From CAYTEO01 sp964436825 (GTDB lineage: Bacteria > Krumholzibacteriota > Krumholzibacteriia > LZORAL124-64-63): a stretch of DNA of 64,000 bases. This document shows positions 9,190 to 15,785 of the stretch, one piece after another. Made by a program: the position numbers and the translations under genes. Position 1 is the first letter of the stretch. Each line of letters begins with the position of its first letter. The notes under the pieces are model-generated. The model was not told the origin of the DNA. It did not search any database and worked only from the letters and a program-made list of their open reading frames with translations. The DNA lies in contig CAYTEO010000004.1 of NCBI GenBank assembly GCA_964436825.1, positions 1 through 64,000 on the forward strand, written 5' to 3'.

Positions 9190-10325
9190 GCCGCGCCCCC
9201 CGACAGCGCGGCCGCTGGCTGGTCTGGCTGCTGGTCGTCCTGCTGCTGCTGGGTGCGGCGATGCCGGCGGCCGCGGCGACGAAGAAGAAGCGCAGGAAGG
9301 GCAAGCGCCGGGCGCCGCGCTGGCGGCTGGACGGGACGTTCGGCCTGGAGCTGATCTACGACGACAACTTCCTGCGCTACTCGGACGACTACCTGGCCGA
9401 TTTCGAGAGCGGGCTCCACCCGTACAAGTTCAAGATCGGCCAGGCGGACTGCCACATCCTGGCCCCGAGCATCGCGCTGACGGCCCGCCGCCGTCTCTGG
9501 TCGGCGGGGGACACGAGGTTCCGCTTCAAGTACAAGCGGTGGCAGTACCTGGAGGAGGACATCAAGACCAACGAGTCCTTCTGGTACTCGGTCCGCCAGT
9601 ACCTGCCGCGGGGGCGGAGCATCGAGCTGGTCTACGCCTACGCGCCGGAGCAGTACATCCGCCAGCTCTCGGACCGGCCGCCTGGCGCGGCGTCCGGCGA
9701 TCCGCTGACCTGGCGCGAGTTCCGCTACACGCGCAACGTCTTCACCCTGGTCTGGCGGCAGCGTCTGCGGCGGAACCTCAACGGCAAGCTCCAGGTCAAC
9801 CGCACCCTGCGCTACTACAACCGGCCGTTCATGGAGAACGACACCTGGGCCTGGAACGTCCGCGGGACGCTCTACTGGACCGTGGTGCCGCCGCTGCGGT
9901 TGACGCTGGACTACGGGTACGACGACGCCTCGGCCCGCGGCTACGACGAGGCGGGCGAGACGAAAGAGACCAGCGACGACTCCGACGCCTCCTACAAGCG
10001 GGACTTCTACCAGCTCGAGGTGGCCTGGAGCCCCAGGCGCTGGCGCGGGCTGTTCCGCAAGCTGGCCGTACGCGGCCAGTACCAGGTCTACTGGTTCACC
10101 TCCGACAAGGCGCTGGAGGAGGACCCGTTCCACGTGGGCCGGCGCGACGACGTCTGGTCGATCCAGGCCACGCTGGACCGGACGCTCTCCCGCTCCGCCA
10201 CCCTGCAGTTGGGGTACCGCTACACGCAGCGCACCACCGACTCGCCGTGGCGGGGGGATATCGCCGAGGACAAGGACTACGAGCAGAACCGCTGGTGGCT
10301 GGGCCTCAGCTACAAGCTCTTCTAG
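9186..10325 (+). CDS. Predicted outer-membrane beta-barrel protein of the pgs operon
   Basis: The protein has 379 residues with a clear signal peptide (about 1-31, ending PAAAA). The mature N-terminus is strikingly basic (KKKRRKGKRR). The rest alternates amphipathic strands rich in Tyr, Trp and Arg separated by short turns, such as LKLQVNRTLRYY-like and LQLGYRYTQR segments. The final residue is Phe after LGLSYKLF, the classic barrel-insertion end. I infer an outer-membrane pore or anchor. Being coupled to pgsW and the beta-sandwich gene, it is a candidate exit channel for an anionic glutamate polymer in a diderm cell. No named family is recognised with certainty. Confidence 0.85.
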   Translation: MSRAPRQRGRWLVWLLVVLLLLGAAMPAAAATKKKRRKGKRRAPRWRLDGTFGLELIYDDNFLRYSDDYLADFESGLHPYKFKIGQADCHILAPSIALTARRRLWSAGDTRFRFKYKRWQYLEEDIKTNESFWYSVRQYLPRGRSIELVYAYAPEQYIRQLSDRPPGAASGDPLTWREFRYTRNVFTLVWRQRLRRNLNGKLQVNRTLRYYNRPFMENDTWAWNVRGTLYWTVVPPLRLTLDYGYDDASARGYDEAGETKETSDDSDASYKRDFYQLEVAWSPRRWRGLFRKLAVRGQYQVYWFTSDKALEEDPFHVGRRDDVWSIQATLDRTLSRSATLQLGYRYTQRTTDSPWRGDIAEDKDYEQNRWWLGLSYKLF

Positions 10326-10335
10326 AGGGGGAACG

Positions 10336-12735
10336 ATGCATCGGCTGCACAACATCGCCCACCTGCGCCTGATTCCGCTGCTGCTGTCGCTGCTGCTGGT
10401 CGGCTGCGGCGTCTCCGATCTCTACGAGCCGCCCCGGGCCCCCTTCCGCATCGTGGGCCGCGTGGCGCTGCCGAGCGCCAACGAGGGGGTCGCCGCCCTG
10501 GAGGAGTTCGCCTTCGTGGCCGGCGGCGAGGCCGGGCTGCACGTCATCGACATCTCCACCCCGTCCGCGCCGGTCCTGGTCCGGACCATCAACACGACCA
10601 AGTACGCCGAGAGCGTGGAGGTCGTCCGCACTTTCGTGCAGCACCGGCTGCTGGACGAGGCGCTGGTGGTGGAGGGGACCGAGGGCGTGACGACCTACGA
10701 CATCACCGATCCCGCCGACACCGCCCCGTTCAACCAGGGCACCACGGCCGTGGACGGCAACCGGTTGTTCATCGAGGTTCCCGCCGACCCGGACCTGCCG
10801 TTCACCGTCTTCCTGGCCGAGAGCTGGAAGGGGATGCGGATCTTCACCTCCGATCCCGAGCAGCCGGGCGTGCTGGTCTACGGCGGCGTCTTCACCGGGA
10901 CCCAGGGCTACGCCAAGGGGATCAGCGTCCGCGACAGCTTCGCCTACGTGGCCGACGACGAGATGGGCCTGGCCGTCATCGACGCCCGCGTGCGGCTGCT
11001 GGGCGAGATGCGCCTGGTGAGCTGGGCCGACACCCCGGGCAACGCCCTGGACGTGGTCACCACCGACGGCTATGCCTTCGTGGCCGACGGCACCGAGGGG
11101 CTGGCCGTCTTCCGGATCCACCTGGGCGACACGCCGGTCAAGGTGGCCCAGATCGACCTGTCCGGCTACAGCCGCGCCATCGCCGTGCAGCACGGCTACG
11201 CCTTCCTGGCGGCCGCCGACGCCGGCGTCCACGTGGTCGACGTCTCCGATCCCGCCCGCCCGGAGTTCACCGGCTCGGTGGAGACCGGCTATGCCGCCGA
11301 CGTGACCGTCACCCCGGACGGGCTGGTCCTGGTGGCCGACCGCCGCGACGGCCTGCTGGTGCTGGCCGGCCCCGACCTGGCCGAGGACCGCGGCGCCCCC
11401 GCGCCGGTCACCAGCCTCGCCGCCGTGGGGGTCAACTCCACGTCGGTCCGCCTCTCCTGGTACGCCACCGGCGACGACGGGCTGCTGGGCCGCGCCGCCG
11501 CCTACCGGGTGCGCTACGCCGCCGCCCCCATCCTGGACGAGGCGGCCTGGGAGGCGGCCACCCCCGTGGCCGACCCGCCGGTCCCCGCCGATCCCGGCCA
11601 GCCCCAGGCCATGACCGTCACCGGCCTGGCCATGGGCACGACCTACCACTTCTGCCTGCGCGTGGCGGACGACGCAGGGAACCTCTCGCCGCTGTCCAAC
11701 GACGCGGCGGCGACCACCACCACCGGCACCCTGCTGCTGTCGCCGTCGTTCGCGCCGGCCTACGGCACCACGGAGCAGGAGTTCACCTTCAGCGTGGTCT
11801 ACCAGGACGCCGAGGGCGACCCCGCCGCCACGGCCGAGGTCCTCATCGACGGCACGCCCCGCGCCATGACCGCCGGCGCGGGCGATCCCGCCGACGGGGT
11901 GACCTATACCCTGGCGACGACCCTGCCCGCCGGCGCCCACACCGTGGCCTTCCACTTCGCCGACGGTCAGGGCGGAGAGGTGACGCTGGGCCTGGACGAC
12001 GGCCCGCTGGTGGGCGTGGCCGTCCTGGTCTGCGGCAGCCCCGCCACCGAGACCGGCCGCCAGGCCGACGAGACGCCCCACCCGGTCGTCCTGACGCGGC
12101 ACTTGGTGGCTTCGCCCCACGAGGTGACCCAGGCCGAGTGGACCGCCCTGATGGGCGACAACCCCTCCCGCTTCCCGGGCGACGACCGTCCGGTGGAGAC
12201 CGTGACCTGGTACCAGGCGGTGGAGTACTGCAACCGGCTGTCGGAGCAAGATGGCCTGACCCCCGCCTACACCATCGACGGTCCGTACGTGACCTGGGCC
12301 CGCGACGCCGACGGCTGGCGACTGCCCACCGAGGCGGAATGGGAGCTGCTCTGCCGCGCCGGCACGACCACCGCCCTCTGCAACGGCGAGCTCACCGAGC
12401 AGCAGTGCGGCCCGGACGCCAACCTGGACGCGGTGGGGTGGTACTGCGGCAACGCCCCCGACGGCACCCGCCCGGTGGGGCAGAAGCAGCCCAACGCCGC
12501 CGGCCTGTACGACATGCACGGCAACGTGCGGGAGTGGTGCTGGGACTGGTACGGGGACTACCCCGAGGACGCCGTCCTGGACCCGGCCGGTCCGGAGAGC
12601 GGTTTCCGGCGGGTGGTGCGCGGCGGGAGCTGGCACTACTTCGCGCGGGAGTGCCGCAGCGCTGCCCGCGGGGCGTTCTATCCCGATTCCGCCGACGACT
12701 TCGTCGGCTTCCGCGTGGTGCGCAACGCCGACTGA
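10336..12735 (+). CDS. Lipoprotein with LVIVD repeats, FN3 domain and formylglycine-enzyme-like domain
   Basis: The protein has 799 residues and a lipoprotein signal ending in the lipobox LVGC (Cys24). Residues about 35-345 hold LVIVD beta-propeller repeats (GLHVIDISTPSAPV and similar). An FN3 domain follows (about 355-450), then a second beta domain. Residues about 560-799 form a SUMF1/FGE-sulfatase-type domain with typical motifs: EVTQAEW, WRLPTEAEWE, LYDMHGNVREWC, RVVRGGSW and a final VGFRVVR. Most proteins with this fold are not true formylglycine enzymes, so catalytic activity is unproven. GAGGGGGAACG gives a good ribosome site 10 bases after the barrel gene stop. The probable location is lipid-anchored at the outer membrane. 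Confidence 0.92.
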   Translation: MHRLHNIAHLRLIPLLLSLLLVGCGVSDLYEPPRAPFRIVGRVALPSANEGVAALEEFAFVAGGEAGLHVIDISTPSAPVLVRTINTTKYAESVEVVRTFVQHRLLDEALVVEGTEGVTTYDITDPADTAPFNQGTTAVDGNRLFIEVPADPDLPFTVFLAESWKGMRIFTSDPEQPGVLVYGGVFTGTQGYAKGISVRDSFAYVADDEMGLAVIDARVRLLGEMRLVSWADTPGNALDVVTTDGYAFVADGTEGLAVFRIHLGDTPVKVAQIDLSGYSRAIAVQHGYAFLAAADAGVHVVDVSDPARPEFTGSVETGYAADVTVTPDGLVLVADRRDGLLVLAGPDLAEDRGAPAPVTSLAAVGVNSTSVRLSWYATGDDGLLGRAAAYRVRYAAAPILDEAAWEAATPVADPPVPADPGQPQAMTVTGLAMGTTYHFCLRVADDAGNLSPLSNDAAATTTTGTLLLSPSFAPAYGTTEQEFTFSVVYQDAEGDPAATAEVLIDGTPRAMTAGAGDPADGVTYTLATTLPAGAHTVAFHFADGQGGEVTLGLDDGPLVGVAVLVCGSPATETGRQADETPHPVVLTRHLVASPHEVTQAEWTALMGDNPSRFPGDDRPVETVTWYQAVEYCNRLSEQDGLTPAYTIDGPYVTWARDADGWRLPTEAEWELLCRAGTTTALCNGELTEQQCGPDANLDAVGWYCGNAPDGTRPVGQKQPNAAGLYDMHGNVREWCWDWYGDYPEDAVLDPAGPESGFRRVVRGGSWHYFARECRSAARGAFYPDSADDFVGFRVVRNAD

Positions 12736-12757
12736 CCGGACCGGTACGGGGGGGACG

Positions 12758-13861
12758 ATGGTCGCCAAGCAGCGGTTCCATTTCATCGACGAGTTCCGGG
12801 GCCTGATCGGCATCATGATGGCCCTGGGCCACAGCAACTACTACTTCAACCACGTCTGGTGGAGCCTGGACCCGCTGGACCCGTTCTTCGACACCACCGG
12901 CCAGTTCTGGCTGCGCTACATGGGCTATCTCTGCGCGCCGGGCTTCCTGATGATGAACGGCGCCATGGTCTACTACGCCTACTGGCGCCGCGTCCGCGGC
13001 GGCGAGAGCCACCGCGAGGCCCGCTGGGACTTCATCCAGCGTGGCCTGTTCCTGATCGCGGTCCAGCTCGTCTGGGTCAACGCCAGCTGGAGCGGGTTCG
13101 CGCGTCTGCGCCTGGGGCACTACGGGATCATCGCCACCATCGGCACGTCCATGCTGCTGCTGGTCTGGATGGTCCGCTGGCGCTGGCAGTGGCGCCTGCT
13201 GGCGGCGGCCGTCGTCTTCCTGGTCCACCCGCTGCTGCTGCGCATCCCGTACGACCACGCCGCGTGGACGCACGTGCCCATGCAGCTGCTGCTCGACGCC
13301 GGGCACTTCAACAAGTACCCGGTGCTGCCGTGGTTCGCCCTGGCCTGCCTGGGCAGCGTCATGGCCCACTTCTGGTTCGAGGTCTGGCCCGACGACCACG
13401 CCCGCGCCCGCAACAGCATGCTGATCGGCGCGGGCCTGGTCGCGGCGGCCTGGGCCGTCCGCTGGTTCGGCGGCGAGTGGGGCAACCTCTTCCCCCACGG
13501 GCGCTTCCTGAGCTGGGCCTTCTGCCTGGTCCAGAAGTACCCGCCCTCGCCGGCCCACCAGCTCTGGTTCGCCGGTGCGGTGATCTTCATGGTGGGGCTG
13601 TTCTGCCGCGTGGGGATGCACGGCAGGTGGTTGCGCCCCCTCTCCACGGTGGGGCGGGTGCCGCTGTTCTTCTACGTGGTCCACATCCCGCTGCTGGCCA
13701 TCTTCACCCGGCGCCTGGGGATCTACTACCGCGAGGGGGCCGTGCTGGCCTCGCTGGTGGGCCTGGCCGGCCTGCTGGCGATCATGCTGCCGCTGGCGAG
13801 GTGGTTCGGGGGGATCAAGCGGCGGTACTCGGAGCGGTACTGGCTGATCCGGATGATGTAG
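12758..13861 (+). CDS. HGSNAT-like membrane acyltransferase (DUF1624/DUF5009-type)
   Basis: The protein has 367 residues and about nine or ten membrane segments. The N-terminal motif FIDEFRGLIGIMMALGHSNYY matches the start of heparan-alpha-glucosaminide N-acetyltransferase-like proteins, and the FNKYPVLPWFALACLG segment is also typical. Family members move acyl groups from cytoplasmic donors to extracytoplasmic sugars or polymers. As the last gene of the nine-gene run beginning at 195, it could modify an exported surface polymer, but the substrate cannot be read from sequence. Its stop is only four bases from the stop of the convergent beta-helix gene, with no hairpin terminator visible. Confidence 0.85.
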   Translation: MVAKQRFHFIDEFRGLIGIMMALGHSNYYFNHVWWSLDPLDPFFDTTGQFWLRYMGYLCAPGFLMMNGAMVYYAYWRRVRGGESHREARWDFIQRGLFLIAVQLVWVNASWSGFARLRLGHYGIIATIGTSMLLLVWMVRWRWQWRLLAAAVVFLVHPLLLRIPYDHAAWTHVPMQLLLDAGHFNKYPVLPWFALACLGSVMAHFWFEVWPDDHARARNSMLIGAGLVAAAWAVRWFGGEWGNLFPHGRFLSWAFCLVQKYPPSPAHQLWFAGAVIFMVGLFCRVGMHGRWLRPLSTVGRVPLFFYVVHIPLLAIFTRRLGIYYREGAVLASLVGLAGLLAIMLPLARWFGGIKRRYSERYWLIRMM

Positions 13862-13865
13862 CGGG

Positions 13866-14870
13866 TCAGCGGAAGCGGCGCTTGAGCGCTCCCCAGCCCA
13901 GGACCTCCGCCGCCGTTCCGCACCCCTGCCAGTCGTAGGAGACCAGCCCGCCTCCCTCCACCGTGCTGGGATCCACCTCGCAGCAGCGGAACACCGCCTC
14001 GCAGCCGCCGGCCACCAGGACGTCCTTGCCCACGCGGGCGCTGTTGCCTCCCCAGGCGCAGTCGGTGGCGTCCAGGGAGGCTCCGAACTGCAGGTAGGTG
14101 CCGCCGCCGCTGTCGGTGGCGCGGTTGCCCGCGATGGTGACCCGGTCCAGGACCAGGGCCGCGCCCGCGGTGGCGATGCCGCCGCCGTAGTAGGCCTCGT
14201 TGCCCGTCAGCTCGCACTTCTCCAGACGCGGCGAGGCGCCCGAGGCGTACAGGGCGCCGCCCCAGCCGGCGGTGCGGTTCTCCCGGAAGACGCAGTCGCG
14301 CAGCAGGGGATGGGACTGGCGGCTGGCCACCGCGCCGCCGGAGCCGCCGGTGGCGATGTTCCCCGTGAACTCGCACTCCTCCAGGACGGGGGCGGCGTCG
14401 CGGCAGTAGAAGGCGCCGCCGTCGCCGCCGCTCATGTTCTCCAGGAAGCGGCAGCGGCGGAAGACGGGGGCGCCGCCCAGGCAGGTCACCGTGCCCGAGC
14501 CGGGGGTGTAGCCCCGGGTGAAGGTCAGCCCCTCGACCAGGGTGGCGGGATCGGCGGCCTCGCAGGAGAGGATCGGCCCGCTCCACGCGGCGTCGATCAC
14601 CACGCAGGCGGGATCGCCCGTCTCCCCGCGCAGGACCACTCCCGACGGCATGGCCAGGTCCGTCTCGCGGTAGGTGCCGCAGGCGACCAGGACCGTGTCG
14701 CCAGGCTGGGCCACGGCCAGGGCGGCGGCGATGGTCGTCGCGTCGTCGGGAACATGCACGGTGGCGGCGCCGGCGAGCGCCGGGGCGAGCAGCAGCACGA
14801 GCCCGACGACCCGGGCCAGGGGATGGGCGGGGGGCGCCGGCGGCGAGAGGGGGCGACGGGTGCGGGGCAT
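13866..14870 (-). CDS. Secreted parallel beta-helix protein with C-terminal WGALKRRFR tail
   Basis: The protein has 334 residues. A signal sequence occupies about 1-36 (Arg-rich start, Leu core, AGAAT). It is followed by the same opening as the 195 gene (TVHVPDDATTIAAALAVAQPGDTVLVACGTY) and PbH1 rungs such as CEFTGNIATG. Unlike that protein it lacks the FlgD-like C-terminal domain. It ends in a short Trp/Lys/Arg-rich tail, LGWGALKRRFR, very like the tail of the beta-helix protein ending at 42445. CCCGGAGGTCGCG before the ATG is a strong ribosome site. It is transcribed alone, convergent with the acyltransferase gene. No catalytic residues are evident. Confidence 0.88.
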   Translation of the reverse strand: MPRTRRPLSPPAPPAHPLARVVGLVLLLAPALAGAATVHVPDDATTIAAALAVAQPGDTVLVACGTYRETDLAMPSGVVLRGETGDPACVVIDAAWSGPILSCEAADPATLVEGLTFTRGYTPGSGTVTCLGGAPVFRRCRFLENMSGGDGGAFYCRDAAPVLEECEFTGNIATGGSGGAVASRQSHPLLRDCVFRENRTAGWGGALYASGASPRLEKCELTGNEAYYGGGIATAGAALVLDRVTIAGNRATDSGGGTYLQFGASLDATDCAWGGNSARVGKDVLVAGGCEAVFRCCEVDPSTVEGGGLVSYDWQGCGTAAEVLGWGALKRRFR

Positions 14871-14905
14871 CGCGACCTCCGGGCGATGGTTGGCAAGACG
14901 CCACC

Positions 14906-14934
14906 AGCATAAGGACGCGGTTGCGGGCGGTCAA
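14906..14934 (-). promoter_or_regulatory. Sigma-70-like promoter for the beta-helix gene ending at 13866
   Basis: On the minus strand TTGACC (14934-14929) is separated by exactly 17 bases from TATGCT (14911-14906). This lies about 35 bases upstream of the start codon at 14870, with a GGAGG ribosome site in between. Five of six -35 and four of six -10 positions match consensus. Confidence 0.6.
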
Positions 14935-15082
14935 CGGCGGCGCCCCCGCCGCGCCGCCGGAAGGGAGGCAGGTGTGGCGCCAGAGGGCGGATGGGGCCAT
15001 CCTGGAGGAACCGTGCGGGCCGCCCGTCCCGGTGCGGGCCGCCGTATCGCGTCGATGCCACCCGAGAGACCGGAGGTCGCCC

Positions 15083-15772
15083 ATGTCCGCCGCCCCCGTC
15101 ATCCCTCCCTCGCTGGTCGCCTTCCTGGTCGACCTGGAGCAGCACAACAACCGGGCCTGGTTCCAGGCGCACCGCGACCGCTACGAGCAGGAGTATCGCC
15201 GGCCGGCGCTGGCCTTCATCGCCGGCTTCGCGCCGTTCCTGCGGCGGGTCAGTCCCCATTTCCGGGCCGATCCCCGTCCGGTGGGCGGTTCGCTCTTTCG
15301 CATCCACCGCGACACCCGCTTCAGCCGCGACAAGACCCCCTACAAGACCCACTGCGGGATCCAGTTCCGCCACGAGCAGGGCAGGGACGTCCACGCGCCG
15401 GGCTTCTACCTGCACGTCGGCGCGGACGAGTCGTTCGTGGGGGTGGGGATCTGGCGCCCGGAGCGGGAGACCCTCGGGCGGATCCGGGACGCAATCGTCG
15501 CCGATCCGGACGGGTGGCGGGCGGCCGTGGGCGATCCGCGCTTCCGCCGGCGGTACGTCCTGTCGGGGGAGAGCCTCAAGCGGGCGCCGCGGGGCTTTCC
15601 CGCCGATCATCCGCTGATCGAGGATCTGAAGCGCAAGGATTTCGTCGGCGTCACGCCGCTGGAGCCGCGGCTGGTCACCTCGCCCCGTTTCGCGGCGGTC
15701 CTGGAGCGGCTGCTGGCCGACGGCGCCCCGCTGGTGCGGTGGCTCTGCGGGGCGCTCGGCCTGCGGTTCTGA
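15083..15772 (+). CDS. DUF2461 (TIGR02453) family protein
   Basis: The protein has 229 residues, the normal family length. Family signatures include LVDLEQHNNRAWFQAHRDRY near the N-terminus, SLFRIHRDTRFSRDKTPYKT (about 73-92) and GFYLHVG. The ATG at 15083 was chosen because CGGAGGTC lies 8 bases upstream; earlier in-frame codons have no ribosome site. The function of DUF2461 proteins is not established. It stands alone between a divergent beta-helix gene and a convergent protease gene. Confidence 0.9.
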   Translation: MSAAPVIPPSLVAFLVDLEQHNNRAWFQAHRDRYEQEYRRPALAFIAGFAPFLRRVSPHFRADPRPVGGSLFRIHRDTRFSRDKTPYKTHCGIQFRHEQGRDVHAPGFYLHVGADESFVGVGIWRPERETLGRIRDAIVADPDGWRAAVGDPRFRRRYVLSGESLKRAPRGFPADHPLIEDLKRKDFVGVTPLEPRLVTSPRFAAVLERLLADGAPLVRWLCGALGLRF

Positions 15773-15785
15773 ACCGTCCGGCGAC

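Noticed and set aside
13861..13866. A terminator between the convergent acyltransferase and beta-helix genes
   Set aside because: Only four bases separate the stop codons and no hairpin is present.
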